A stretch of DNA of 64,000 nt from Kappaphycus alvarezii (Eukaryota; Rhodophyta; Florideophyceae; Gigartinales; Solieriaceae). Below the pieces are notes generated by a model, which saw nothing but the letters and a program-made list of their open reading frames with translations, was not told where the DNA came from and ran no database searches. The position numbers and the translations under genes are program-made. Position 1 is the first letter of the stretch, and the number at the start of each line of letters is the position of its first letter. Positions 32,831 to 45,053 of the stretch are shown one piece after another. The stretch spans positions 186,001 to 250,000 of the forward strand of contig NADL03000097.1 of NCBI GenBank assembly GCA_002205965.3. Direction: 5' to 3'.

Positions 32831-35800
32831 ACCAAGAAATAACATTATGAATAAGAAGCTTTAAAAATGCGAACTTTAAACATTAGATCGATTTCCTAAC
32901 CCAAAATTTGATTGTGTGGGTGCGAAATGTGGTATGAGTACATGATATGTGGAATTATTGTACACAAGATCGAAACTATAGGGTACTGTGACTACTGTGC
33001 CCATAAATCGGCTAAAATACCCCTGCTGTATCCCAGAAGTAACCGTTCCAGGGCTTTACAAAGGCAGTCTCGTTTATTTCTCCAACATGGTGCGCATTAT
33101 GTTATCTCTTTATGTTATCTTTGCCTAGAGAACACCCAACCTTATTACTCCTTTTATGAATCTAAGCTCAAGAAGAACCATGATCATGCCTATGGAAGCA
33201 ATCTTCAGAGAAAAAAACACTGCAAACGCCATGTTCCCATTTTAATCGGTACGAGGCCAAGACAGCCAGTGAAGCCACAATTTGACCATTTTTCTACCGT
33301 TAAAGTCCTCTATTTTGCTTTACGCGCCAAAATGATTAACTTTACTAGCTCTGTAGCAATTATTTCAGAAATCCTCCCCAGTCCCCATAAGTTTTAGTGC
33401 GTCAGACGCAAACATTTTAGCAGGAATTACCTCTAGTAGCCTTTCCTTCCATTGAGCTAGAGATGGAGATTTCTTAGTACATTTATGAGCCCGAAGAGGT
33501 GAAAAGAGCATGGGAGGTTCAATTTTGATGCTGACAGGTGCAGTTGAGAAAGAATCAAATAAATAACGTATATCCACATGCTGCTTTAATTTCTCCATCT
33601 GTCCACCCTTTTTGTTTTTCTCATTTTAACATTTTCTGGATTAAGATGCGTTGAGGTTCTCTTAGCAGAATTCAACTGTCAAGTTGGCTTTTGTTCTTAT
33701 TTAGTTTGATCAATTTTGTTACGGGAGTTACTTACCTACTTCATTGCGCTTAGTCGCTTCTACCAGGTCCGGACTATATTAAATAAACACATTTTTATTT
33801 TTATGACCTTTTCCAAGCTTACCTATTTCCCTTCACATCTTTTGCCTGTCGGAATCTCGGCTTCATTGATGAGATTTATCAAAAATTATCAATCCTATTC
33901 CAGAATCTGTCGTCCAAGTGAGGTACTTAACCACATATCTCGCATATGTGATCGCTATTGGTGCTCTTGTGGCCCTTTTTTGCAGATAGTTCCTTTCCTT
34001 TACGAAATTCGCATATGAAATCTCCTTTTCTGCCATGCTGAGGATTAATTTGGTCTGCTTTGGCTGTTTTTTCATCACAGATTCAAATATGCCAGACTGA
34101 TTGCCACTGTGTCCAATCTTTATTCTATTTCGAATTCAAGTACATCTTGTCTCTGTTAAAAATTCTGTTTCAACCGTAAGTGTTTCTCAAAGGAGCACCT
34201 TTCATAATTCTTGACTTTCGAGAAAAAAATCGGGCGATCCGTTCCGAAATCGAGTAGGGCTTTCTTTGATATGTCGCAATGAAATTCACCGTGGTAGATG
34301 AAAAAAAGAAAGAATCAATAAGTATCTTGAGCTTATCCATTTCATAGAGCTGTGCTTTCTCGAAGGCTTTGCACAACACTTGAAGTCATTAAACCATATT
34401 TTATGTTCAATGCTCGCAGATGCAGCCTCCGTAATAAATTTTTACGGTCCTACATTTTATTCGAAGTGCTCGCATATGGCCTTATTCACGAATTTGAATA
34501 TTTAAGAGTCTGGTCCCAAACTGCAATCTTTCCGTAATATCGTATACTAGAAGGGGCCAGTTTCCGACTGGAAAAATAGTTGAGTTTTGCCTTCTATTTC
34601 TTCCATTGTAATCATTTCTCAGCTTTTGATGAAAAAATAACTCGTTTCCATCTGCGAACGAAAATTTATCGAACGCGCTAAAAGTGCAAGGGCGAAATAA
34701 GATGACTCTGTAATAGCCATTATATTTCGCTTTTGCACAAAAAGTACCATACAATCAAACTTTCGGTCCGGCGGCCGAGTTTTTAGATCCCTACGAAAGT
34801 ATAAAGAAGAAATTTCCATATATTTTCAAGCGTATCGCTCCCCTTGTTGTTACAGTTATACTTGAATGGGGATATAGAATCATTTTACAGCCGTTTAGAC
34901 AGCCACAGAAGTATCCATTACAATACTGACATAATAATGTTCCTCCCAGTCTCCCCTCAATTCAGACCATTCAAAATTTACAAAATAATCGAGCTCCCCT
35001 GCAAGCTCAAACACTGGATTGCCGTGGCTCCCAAGTTTAGTTTGCGACCATCTCCACATACCATGAAACCACCGATAACGATGGCTTAAGATCTGTTGAG
35101 GTTTTTAGGACGTAATACGTCACTTCCGATAAACGCTTAAAGCAATTCAGTTTCAAAGCATCTGTTTGACAAAACTATGTGGCATCCGTCATTCGAAAAG
35201 CATGTGCGAAATAACATAACATAATTTTCGCATTTTTCCCATCAAGTAGTGAACTGCAATTTCAATTATTAACAATTTAGAAAGCCAACTGGGGTCAGGT
35301 AAATACAATTCTGTTTTGCTTTGAACAGCACGCTCTAAGCACTATTACATATCTTTTGCGTATATGAGGGTCAGATATTATGTTTTATATTATGGAATAC
35401 CACGCGTGTGCGCATTATGTCATCTAAATTTCGTGCTGGTAAGCACGAATCGTTTCTACAGTCGGATAGTTTAGAGTGTAAGGAGTAAGTGCGGACAGAC
35501 AAAAGAAAGGAATCAATTTATTTTCAGTATTAGCGGCAACAAAATTCTCGAGGTACAGCGTCATCTGGGTTCTTCGTAGCGGGCTCGTCCCTGAATTCAT
35601 GGTGGTATGCTAATATAAATAATTTATCTCTGTTTTATTCTTCATAACATGATAGCTGACATGAAAAGAAAGGGAGAACTGGATAAAGAGATTGATGAAA
35701 AAGTAAATACAGTTGACGTCGTCAATGATTTTCTGCATACAATAGAGTTGTCGGCCTCCGCAGATTCCTTCTTGAATTTTATGCATGAATCCGAGGACAA

Positions 35801-38332
35801 TATTATTCACGCGGATGGCTTATGTGTGCTTCTGGAGCAATCGGACCTGGTTAAGAATTCTTTAATGCGTAGAGAGCTTTTTGATAAGCTCTCCCATCAC
35901 TTTTGGGCAATACTGGAGGAGAAATAGACATATTAAATCTGTAAGTCTTATAAATGGCGCCCTCTTGATTTCTGGTGAAATAGCAGAGCGCCTCCCTGTT
36001 TTCATTCTAAATACATCAGGCTTTTTTGGTTCTTGATATGCAAATAGGGGCCCAGAGAGGGAGGGGATGGAGCATTCTATAGAATTTTTGAGAGAGGTGG
36101 ATTGCTTTTTTGTTCTCTACATGGACTCATCTCCAGTATATAACAGTAAAAGCGATCGTACTGGCAAAAAGTAAGGTAATGTCGTCGACGACATCACCAT
36201 ACCTTATGCAAGTACTGCAGCATGGAATGTCATCCTATCTTCCTTAATGTCTATGGTTGCCTTGGGCCTGGTTTTGATCAAGCCCTGCAACAGGTCGCCC
36301 ACTTCTCGCCTGCAAGCGTGGTACCTCTGTTGCCGCTGAGAAACATGGCCTACTCATACGATTCGATAGAATTATCTTCCTATACATATTTACTAGTGTT
36401 AATCGTCGCCTTCCTAGTTTGGAAATCTTGTGGAATAGATATTGGGACGGGGACAAGTCTCACCCTCGGATGACTTTCAGTAAAAGACTATTTTCGTCTA
36501 TGCATAGCAGTTTTTGCTGTATTTAGCAACCTCAGCGTATTGAAGGTTCGTGTACTCCTATTGCAAGGTGCGAGAGCCTTCAATATCACCTTAGTACACC
36601 CAGTGGGTTAACGAAGGTGATATCAAAGAAATCTGTCCCTCCAGTGCTTTTCTGGCACAGATATTTGGTTTTGTAGTACGTATTACGATGTACACTATGA
36701 CGCAGTTCCAAAAGTTGATGGCGAGCCACATTTCGCAAGTACTCGAGCGCTTCAAGTACTTTTATTCTAGCGCATGGGATGTCGGCTGGCAAGTAGGGGA
36801 CTTGTAAGTGATATTTTACCCATGGATGTCCAAAGTTCTGTAGAATAGGAATATTAGAGGTGCCAAATGCTTCTTCTTGATATTTACCAGGGGTATTTGC
36901 TCCTTATTTGAATCATATATTGCATCATCCAATATTCTGTTATTTGAGCAGTAAATAATGCCATTGTCAGCAAGCACTAATATTATTTTATGCTCAAATG
37001 ACGCAATCTTGTTCTGTTCACTAAACTGAATAATCTTCGATTGCAGTCATAAAGAGAAACACATCCTGTGAGCTTCACAGGCGTGTTCATATGCGCAAAA
37101 AACCGTCATAAAAGCTTTTCCAGAGTAGGTGGATTGAAAAATGGAGAGTTCTACCCTAGGAGTGCCTAAGAAGGTGCCCCTGTGCACCGAGTCACGAACA
37201 TAAGCCAGCAATGGGTCGGGGGATGACTGTTGGGATGCACGTGAAACATTATCCCACCTGTATCCCAGTGTAACTGGTACCATAGGAATGCTGAGTCGTG
37301 CATCGTGTCATGACATCAGTAAGTCGTGAGGCGACACAATTGATGTTAAATTGAAATTTTTGGTTGCATGAGGGGCGACATCGAGAGCATGGAGAGTCGA
37401 GAAACGATTCCCTACCTTAATAAAATACTTTTTTTCTACCACCACATTATCAGTAACATCAGAAGGTACAACGGAATCTTTCATTTACTCATAGGACATT
37501 ACCTAGCAGATTAATCGCTCAGACTCGCTCCAACTTGGAGTTGGCGTTGAGCTTCCTCCTGATCTACAATGAGAACACTTGCGCCATCAACATGTCGATA
37601 TTTTGTCACAGCAATGCACTAGGGCATTCGCACTGTAATTCACAATGCGCCGGAGCTACAGCCTTTTCCAGAGCGACGCCGCACCGTCTGGATATTTATG
37701 CTCTCGCGATCTAGTGGTGTTCCTCCCTCGAAAATGTAATAAGAGGGTGCCACAGAGTAAAGTACGACACAAGTTCGTTGTGCTATCTCTGTTCCGCCTG
37801 CTTCGCCGCGCAAGGCTTCCTCTCCCCAGTCTAAGCCTTTTTTTTGCCATATCCCTTATTCCCTCGCAAGTGCTTGGCCGCCTGGAAGGGTTAGGAGACC
37901 ACGCTCCGGAGTACAGCGACACTTACTGTTCCTTTTATATAATCAATTGGTAATAAGTAATAAATTTTCCGCTGATGACTTACTTCACAGTAATTTAATT
38001 GCTCTGACCATCGGTACATGAATTTACAACTCCAAATGGGTTCCAGCCAATCCATACATCTCAATAAAGAAACTTCTCTTTTTTCCGCGGTAATTTAATG
38101 CTTATTATTTTAAAAAATTCCATGAGAAGTAATGAAAATTTTGGTAATTTTCATGTATCTTTAATGAAATAGGGAGGGTTCTTTTAATTTGTTCAAAACC
38201 ATTGAAAAGATTCATTTATTATCGCCATATTCGGAACACGCTCCGATGTTCGTCGGTATTTACGCTAGAATTCGAACTACAGCCCGATTTATATATGATA
38301 TTGTGAATGTTCAATGTAGGGAGGGGAGGGAG
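32831..38332. other. AT-rich region without confident genes
   Basis: Many short frames occur on both strands (for example 32912-33397 +, 33365-33598 -, 34482-34754 -, 37047-37283 -, 37645-37953 +), none with a known motif. The part to about 34100 may hold the gag/protease end of the minus-strand Gypsy element. Codon-like stretches near 36.6-37.3 kb on the minus strand hint at another decayed element of unknown type. Confidence 0.4.
35649..35927 (+). CDS. Hypothetical short helical ORF
   Basis: The 92-residue frame is not overlapped by a better candidate and has a charged, helix-rich composition (MKRKGELDKEIDEKVNTVDV, then LLEQSDLVKNSLMRRELFDK). No family is recognised. It could be the C-terminal piece of a transposon accessory protein. 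Length and isolation give weak support only; the ATG at 35649 is the first in the frame. Confidence 0.25.
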   Translation: MIADMKRKGELDKEIDEKVNTVDVVNDFLHTIELSASADSFLNFMHESEDNIIHADGLCVLLEQSDLVKNSLMRRELFDKLSHHFWAILEEK

Positions 38333-38450
38333 GGGTCAGAGTCCACCAGAGGAGAGCGGCCAGGGCAGCCACGACAGAGTATTTAAGCCGTTTTAGGCTT
38401 TCATTTGGCCATTCATCTTTTCATGTCATCCGATCTTTTATCCAAGTAGT
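38333..38450 (-). repeat. Terminal repeat of YR element 2, right copy
   Basis: Similar in direct orientation to 42735-42851. The first half (agaggagagcggccagggca and gccacgacagagtatttaag) is identical in both; the second half differs at several positions (cattcatcttttcatgtcat against cattcatcttttcgtatcat). It flanks the YR element on its 3' side. Confidence 0.8.
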
Positions 38451-38569
38451 CTGAAAAGCTCCAAATCATTCGGCGACTAGTTTCGGGATCATGTCCCCAA
38501 ACCACCGACGGAATTGGTCTTAAATGGCGTAATCGGGAGCCCAATGTGTGGATTCAAAAGTCATCCCTT

Positions 38570-39425
38570 CTAGAGACCAGTCGACGTGAAGTTCGATAGT
38601 GGGCAGAGGAACGCCAATTGCAAAATCACATGAAGCCGCCTAACTACAACTGTGGGCCAAATAGGATGACGCGTGAGGGGTGTAATACCGCAGCGGTCTA
38701 TGCAGACTGCAAGCCATTCTTCTTGAGATTGTGCAGTAGAGGCGACAAGTCTTTGCCCATTAATAACTAATAGGTATGGGGGTGGTCCCCTCACGGATAT
38801 ATGCCTTTCATACCATCTAGGCAATAAATCTAGTGGATGCAGAATATGCAGTTTCGACTCCGTTCAAGGCGCACTGTGCCCCTATTCTTATTCTTGCTGC
38901 CGGTAACCAAACTAGGTATTGAATATACCAATATCTCAGGCATTATTTTTCGAATCCATGACACCCTAAAAGCGGCGGTTAATCTAGGCCACCTTATAAT
39001 TTAATACTGCAGTACAACTGCAGCACAAGCCCTGGCAAATATTACATCATGCTCTGCCAGGGCAGCAACACAACATTACAGTATGGTTTACATGGGTGAA
39101 AACTGCATCGACGCGCGCAAGAGACGAAGATCTTTCTTTTCCCACTTTCTGATGTACCCCTTCCGCGCCAGGGTTAGTTGTGCACTAGTATCACGTACTG
39201 GTAGCCCTACTGTGCGGTATCGTGAGTTGATGACTGAAAAGTAGTTTGCGATAGACCCCGTTCCTACCTTTACTTCTCCAAACAACCAGCCCATTTAGGC
39301 TATTATATCTAATTCGGTGGCGTTAGTAGGATCTCTCCCATCCTCGTCACAAAATCGTAGGAATTTTGCCCACTTTGCTTCATAAGACCTATGAGTGTTA
39401 TCCTCCAAACCAGCAGCTATGAGCG
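38570..39425 (-). pseudogene. Tyrosine recombinase remnant of YR element 2
   Basis: From about 39425 the frame gives a SAM-like N-terminal domain (DNTHRSYEAKWAKFLRFC, then an in-frame TAA just before MGWLFGEVKVGTGSIANYFS). This aligns with YLGWLFDESRVSAGSVRNYL in YR element 1. The frame ends at 39088. The later part is badly broken; the 38824-38570 frame may be its last piece. Catalytic His and Tyr were not found. Confidence 0.6.
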
Positions 39426-39743
39426 CTGTGCCTTGTAATAAAAATTAGGTCTCAAAGCCAGTTATTGAATGTTTCGCAAAATAGTCCTCTGTATGCAAAA
39501 TATGAGAACATCCCGAAAAAGATCTCTTGAAAATGCCATCATACCGCCGAGTACTACAGAAGCGGAGTCTACAGAGACCTGATTTGATTAAATTATAAAA
39601 AAATAACTAATATCGCTAGGTCAATGATTCATAGTGCAGTTATCAAATGAAAATGCAGTACTTATTTAATCAAGTAAATGCTACAGCACTTTACCATACC
39701 TTGCATTGCTGTTTACAAAAATTCGTGCCATGCAAGCAGAACG

Positions 39744-40706
39744 TCACGTATCTCCACTTGACTGGCGCCCAATGCGCAAACTTGATGAGCTACGGAACTG
39801 GACGTCCATTCTTGCTCTCCGCTTGCGGCGATAGTTCTCCTGTACCTTCCATCGTTTCTCGGCTGTCGACGCCCCGATGTCGAAAAGGCGTTCGCGCATG
39901 CGGCAATAGACATCAAGATCGTCAATCCTGAAAGGATGCATGCGAACGTGCAGGTTTGTCAAAGCGACGCAAACCTTAAAATTACTCTCGTAACTAGATT
40001 CCCCCTTCCTCCACTTCGATAAAATTACAGTCCACAGTCCCCACAATCGTCCGAAATAATTCTCGACCAAGATCCGATCCGAGGAGATGCGGTCGTTGCA
40101 ATATTGCTCATTCCTTGCTAGAAATCCATTCTGCAGTTTTTTTGGCAGCACTCCTCGCAAAAATTCCGCAATCTCCTGATAACTTTTGTCCGCTGAAACT
40201 TCCCATGAAGAAGGATAATCTTCCGGCAACTCCCTACTGTCTTCCCCACCTTGCTCTCGTCTCGTCTTTTCCAAATTTTCGGCGTTAAACCGGCGGTTGT
40301 CTTGAAATATAGTTATATCGGCTGTAGAACCTGGATAGTGCTGCGAACAACCAAGCGCAAGCCCATTCGGCAAGACTGACACCTCTGTCTTGTATCAATA
40401 AAGTTTGTGCTTTCCGCTAAAATAAACTTTTCCCTCCTGCATAGAACCACTCGGCCTACATGCCTGTTGAAAAGTCACATCGGTGGCATATCTCGCGTAG
40501 CTGTAGTTTTTGAAAATCGTCTTTTCGTTCCGCATTTTTTCAATCGGGTACTGCGCACCAACAGCAACAACTGCTGCCTCAAACATGAACTCGCTTACCA
40601 TGCGAACGAACTTATTGACCATTGCCTCGAATGATGGCCCTTTCCGTCCAAAAACACGAGCCAGAAAATCCGACTGGCCTCCATTCTTTGCAACAGCCAT
40701 CATCAT
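39744..40706 (-). pseudogene. Harbinger-type transposase (DDE_Tnp_4) with one in-frame stop
   Basis: Two frames (40706-40395 and 40382-39744) are in the same phase and separated by a single TGA, in ...SGKHKLY [stop] YKTEVSVLPNG, where the family usually has Gly. Catalytic positions can be followed: Asp in ATDVTFQQ, Asp in HYPGSTADITIF, ADKSYQE, and VENYFGRLWGLW at the end. The rest is nearly complete, about 315 codons, so this copy is younger than Harbinger 1. It sits inside the YR element between RT and recombinase. Confidence 0.85.
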
Positions 40707-40731
40707 GAAGAATAAATTATTGCCACTAACA

Positions 40732-41170
40732 TCACATTTTCTTCCTCTCCCAGTAGGACTTCATTCGCTCCGTATCTACCGCAAGCCCCAGATGTTCTAT
40801 CTGGCATGTACCACTGCCAAGACATCCTTTCTCCGCTTGGAGCCGCAGTCCGTAACGTTCCAGTAGCATCTTGATAATATCCCTAGCCCGACGACAGTCT
40901 CGTGCTCGCGAATGCTTACTGCCACGTGGGCACACTAAAATGTCGTCGATGTAATCCAAAATCCGCCACCCATGCTGCTTTCTCATGTAAGCCCACAGTC
41001 TCGTAGTTAGGCGAACGAACCAGTAGTCGCTTAGGCGCCACCCAAAGGGCAATGGAATGTTCCGAAAATAGCGGTCGCCAAACTGTACTGTAAATTATTT
41101 CCCCAGTGATGGGTGTATACGGAAATGGTTGTAGCCTCCCTTCAAGTCGAAGGCTAGCATATGATCCCGT
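40732..41170 (-). pseudogene. Reverse transcriptase of YR element 2
   Basis: It has FDLKGGYNHFRIHPSLG near 41140, an in-frame stop, PFGWRLSDYWFVRL, the catalytic YIDD at 40942-40953 and CQIEHLGLAVDTERM. The coding match stops at about 40735, where the Harbinger sequence begins. The DIRS type is indicated by the PFGWRLS block and its likeness to the first YR element. Confidence 0.8.
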
Positions 41171-42213
41171 TTCAAAAGTTGGGAAGCAGATGACTCTAGA
41201 GTAGAGATCTTTTTACTTCGGGCGTGCCAATGTGTGGAGAGATGATGAAGGCCTGCAACGGCCCTAATTTTTACGCTGGAACCTTGTGTGATAAAATCTG
41301 TTGATATTCATGGAGCTGTGGATGCCTCCTCTCGTGAGAGTTCTCTCCACACTGATTCCTTCAGTTTTTTGTGTTATTTTCTCGTATGAAAACTGCTCCG
41401 GTTGAAAAGTCCATTTCAGAGGTTATCTTGGTACCTCTCTGAAGGGAAGTATCGGAATGTCGGGTGGATCGAATATACTATATTTTAGAGATTCCCATTC
41501 TCTCTAGTCGCATTTTAGTTCCTCCCTCCACAAATTCGCCGCTGCCCTCGTGCCTTCCCATGACACGCAGGATTTTTCAATGTACCAATGGCAATTTTAC
41601 CATTCCCCTCTTGTGAGACTTGTTCGCACTCACAAGTATCAGTGCCCCTGTAGGCACGTAAACTGCAGTTATGGGGGATCACTTCCCCTCGCCGGCGCCC
41701 GTTCTCCCGTTGTCGCCAGTTTCATTGGGGTTCTCTTTGTGTCCACCCTTCGGTGGTGTCCCGGTAGGGGTTCCGAAACTCTTTCTGCTCTTGGCATCCT
41801 TGTTAGAATCAATCCTTTAAGGATTGTTCGGGTTAGCTGCGCTGGGGCCTGCCTTTGCCCCAGATCTTGTGTGTCTAGAGTTCTTTCATGTGTTTTGCCG
41901 CGCCTTTCGACTGGCAATAATTTTCCTTTCGGCTTCAATGACTTTAGACATTAGGGCCTTCTGATGCTTACGTGCTGCAGGGCGCATCTTACTAGATATT
42001 TTTTCAGTGATATTCACCCTCTCCATGTGATCTGCTGCAGCTGCATCAACTGCCCAGTAAGCTTAATAGTCTTGTCGCTCTCGAAACGCCTCATACGTAG
42101 CCTCCATAGACAGCTCCGTTACTTCAAACAACTGGTTCGGTGTGGTTTTTTTCCACGCCGCTCGCATGACATAGTTCCTTCGCCAAACTAAATGCAAGCA
42201 TAGCCCTGTCGTG

Positions 42214-42606
42214 CTATGCCGCTGCATTGAGGAGCATATTTGCTTCCTGAAACTCTGACCTGTACTTTGGGCTATACACAGCCTTCCTTGCCCATTCTTG
42301 CGTCCAATTCACATTTTTCGGATTAAAGGTAGAAGGTAGGTTAGTAGAAACGTTGGTCGAGAACTCAAACGCAGCGTATCTAGCATAATCTGTATTATCG
42401 TCTTCATCCACACACATTGTGGCCACCCGCATTCCTGCTGCATGCCTAGCATTATCGACTAGTTCGGACGCCTGCAGCTTTGCTCGCACGCCGACTACCC
42501 TGGAGATAAGGTTTTCTGCACTTATTACTTCTTCAGCACTTTCATTCTTGAGCATTTGTTCCAACTCAGCGAGATGTTGCTCCACGGTTCGGTGGTTCGA
42601 TACCAT
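42214..42606 (-). CDS. Gag-like ORF1 of YR element 2
   Basis: The frame gives 130 residues: a helical start likely to form a coiled coil (HLAELEQMLKNESAEEVISA), a middle with VVGVRAKLQASELVDNARHA, and a C-terminus with NPKNVNWTQEWARKAVYSPK. It lies just inside the 5' terminal repeat, as ORF1 does in DIRS-like elements. The frame at 41938-41669 (basic, proline-rich) could be a C-terminal continuation after a frameshift. The function is inferred from position. Confidence 0.5.
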   Translation of the reverse strand: MVSNHRTVEQHLAELEQMLKNESAEEVISAENLISRVVGVRAKLQASELVDNARHAAGMRVATMCVDEDDNTDYARYAAFEFSTNVSTNLPSTFNPKNVNWTQEWARKAVYSPKYRSEFQEANMLLNAAA

Positions 42607-42734
42607 GTCTGTATACCGTTTCAGTGACGGTCTTCGTTGAACGCAACTTCCTTACCCTGTGTTAGGGGAACGAAATGCCCGCTCGAGGCGTTCTTCGAGT
42701 TGCTCTCCGCGACCAGGAAGTCGCGACGACCGAA

Positions 42735-42851
42735 GGTCAGAGCTCACCAGAGGAGAGCGGCCAGGGCAGCCACGACAGAGTATTTAAGCCAATGTCGGCT
42801 TGCATTTGGCCATTCATCTTTTCGTATCATTGGATCTTTGATCCAGTTAGC
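42735..42851 (-). repeat. Terminal repeat of YR element 2, left copy
   Basis: Direct copy of 38333-38450. The phrase gagtatttaagcc in both copies looks TATA-like on the plus strand. Confidence 0.8.
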
Positions 42852-43870
42852 GGAACCATACAGGCAGAGGGTTACACCAGATGCAATGACCATTAATTCC
42901 TGGCCATCACTACTGTATCATACCCCAGATCTTCTGAAGATGCACTGGACAGGAAAACTACGACCCCATCCTAGAGACCCTGAGGATGCCGACCTATCCC
43001 TACTGCTCACACCCAGGGCACTTTATCCCGCTCACCTTTGATAACCCTAACCCCAACCCTGTGCGGCTCTACGCATTCGCCCTGTGCATGTTCTCGTGGA
43101 GAAGGGATATCTGCCTAAACCCTGCACGGTTGCCACGACCACGCCCAAGTCGTGCACTTCCGCTGTTACCGCTGATAGGGGTAAATCGTCGGGAGAAGAG
43201 ATACTTAGAACCAACTATCCCAAGACGGAGGTGTTGCGAGCGACAAAAGTGCTACCGTGGTATAGTTGAACAAATAAAAAGCAGTGTATATGGGAGAGAG
43301 TTGAGAGGGCTACAAGCAAGTATAAAAGGGGCAGCGTCTACCACTGATGCTCTGCGACCAGCTTAGGAAAAATTTTTCTTGGGTCTGAAGTTGACTCTCA
43401 ACTTCCTACTACTCGGAGCTTGACCTGAAGTTGTCTGCCAACTTCCTTGAGCTCCACTAAAGGAAGCAGTTTACTCGGCTTATATAGACCTTTGGCTACC
43501 CTAAAAGTCTTCAAACAAACAGACTAATAACCATAAAATGCGTTCACGGGAATCGTGTGAACCAGAGAGACCATTAGAAGATATTTCCTCAAGGTAAATA
43601 TCTAGGTGCCATACCCATGCCAGCCACCCGTCGGCCAGGGGTGGGAATTGATGTAGCCATTATATAGACCTTTCAGAGTCACTCGTAGTATCACCCACAA
43701 CCTAGAACTCTACTGACATCCACTATGACAGCGTGTCCCAAAATAAAAAATCAACCGATGAATTTGCCACACTCACCCAAATTAAAAATATCTTGCAAAT
43801 TCAAAAACTGTAAAAATATCTTCCCAGTTCCAATACTGTATACAATTAAGGTCCTCATCTAGATTTTTTC
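42852..43870. other. No recognisable gene; paired hairpins and TATA-like repeats
   Basis: Frames at 42637-43041, 42986-43366 and 43084-43269 overlap without known motifs. Two hairpins lie at 43387-43445, and the 13-mer tatatagaccttt occurs at 43481-43493 and 43661-43673. This may be terminal or promoter sequence of an unidentified element. Confidence 0.45.
43387..43445. repeat. Twin hairpins, 40 bp apart
   Basis: gaagttg-actct-caacttc (43387-43405) and gaagttg-tctgc-caacttc (43427-43445) have identical 7-bp stems and different 5-base loops. The loops differ while the stems are kept, which suggests folding matters, although two copies are weak evidence. Confidence 0.65.
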
Positions 43871-44601
43871 GTGTGCGAATTTGCGCACATCAACCGCCTC
43901 AATTTTCCCATTCCCACGAACCTGTTTGCAGGAGTCGAGCGCCTTCTTGTCGTTAAGGCTGGCACGGCCCGTGCCCGGCCCCCGGGTGCCGTCATCACCC
44001 CATGGCTAATCGCCTGGTTAGTCGTTCACATTGAAATGCCCTACCACTCCAGCCGTCTTCATGCCTTCTTTGCGGTGCAATCCGGTTGATTCAACGCCAT
44101 GATCCAATTCGATTGCCCCGGCCCCGCACCATGCTTCTACTTCAGTCAACCTTACCAACTCCACAGCTGTCCCCGCCAACCACCAGCAAGTCACGATTCA
44201 ACGGCACCATTGCCTGCAGGTCTTTACTTGGACGCTCGCTGCTCAACTGCCATCAATGTTGCAACAAAATGGATGTGCTCGGTGATCAATCTGTCGAACT
44301 CTGGTTTCCACCGCCTCTACCACCACAACTCGGTTCACTTTCCAGTCCATCGCCTCACTGAGCGCCCCGTTCTTTGTCACAGGATGTGTTATTGACGCGG
44401 TCATCCCTCACATTGGCCGCAGATCCTTCGCGGGTACCGCAGTGGTATTGCCAAGGGCCCGCTAATGGCCAAGCTCCGTTACGCAGATATTTAATGCAAT
44501 GCCCCTTTGTCTCGGCACCAAACGCATGCTGCCGACTGCGCAACTGGTTCGCTATTGACTGCCATGCCCATGAAGCAAGTTTACATCGAAACCAACTCTA
44601 A
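43871..44601 (+). pseudogene. Possible fragment of an RLE-type non-LTR element
   Basis: Frames 43871-44089, 44086-44361 and 44374-44601 follow each other on the plus strand. The middle one has CHQCCNKMDVLGDQSVELW, which resembles the knuckle line of the family (C-x-x-C ... MDVxGDH-x4-C), with His to Gln and Cys to Trp. The similar line CHRQMDVLEDQNADLC is on the minus strand near 48.45 kb. No RT or nuclease is visible, so the call is tentative. Confidence 0.35.
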
Positions 44602-45053
44602 AAAGCTAAAAGAGTTTCATTTACTTCTGTAAATGAATTGCCTCGACTGGCCTGTTTTTCCACCGTATGACAAACGACATTTTCAGCACTCAACATCGCG
44701 GTAGACTTCCTTCCCTTCCCTCCTCTCTCTTGCGTAGGGAATCATTTCTTACGAAGAACGTTCTAACCTAGTGAGTCCGTATTTAATACTGAATATGCAT
44801 TTCCCGAATCTCGAGAATGTCGGTAGAACGGGTGGGATTTAGCGGGATTTAGCAGGAAAACAGAAAGGCTGTCGGGTCACGGCAACTACCAATAATGGCC
44901 CCTCATTCATTCAGGCTGTCAAAAACTCAGTGCAGGCCCTTGTACTATACCCTCGAGACACCGTACTGGGAAAAGAGTATTGAAAGCTGCTATGCAACGG
45001 TAGTCCACGAAACTAAAAGATAACGAGGGCGAATTCGAAGGTCTTGCAAAGTT

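Larger units (their letters stand above)
38333..42851 (-). mobile_element. YR retrotransposon 2 (DIRS-like), split by a Harbinger insertion
   Basis: The minus-strand order is a gag-like ORF (42606-42214), RT (about 41170-40732), a foreign Harbinger transposase (40706-39744), then tyrosine recombinase sequence (about 39425-38570). Direct repeats of about 117 bp bound the whole. RT resembles that of YR element 1 (IEHLG-xx-DTER motif) but is clearly diverged. RNase H is not seen, so it was lost or displaced. Confidence 0.75.

Noticed and set aside
41550-41954. 134-codon plus-strand ORF
   Set aside because: It lies opposite the gag-RT interval of YR element 2, where minus-strand frames continue the element; no domain is seen.
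43041-43060. Telomere-like aaccctaaccccaaccct
   Set aside because: Only two or three imperfect units inside otherwise ordinary sequence; not a telomeric or interstitial array.
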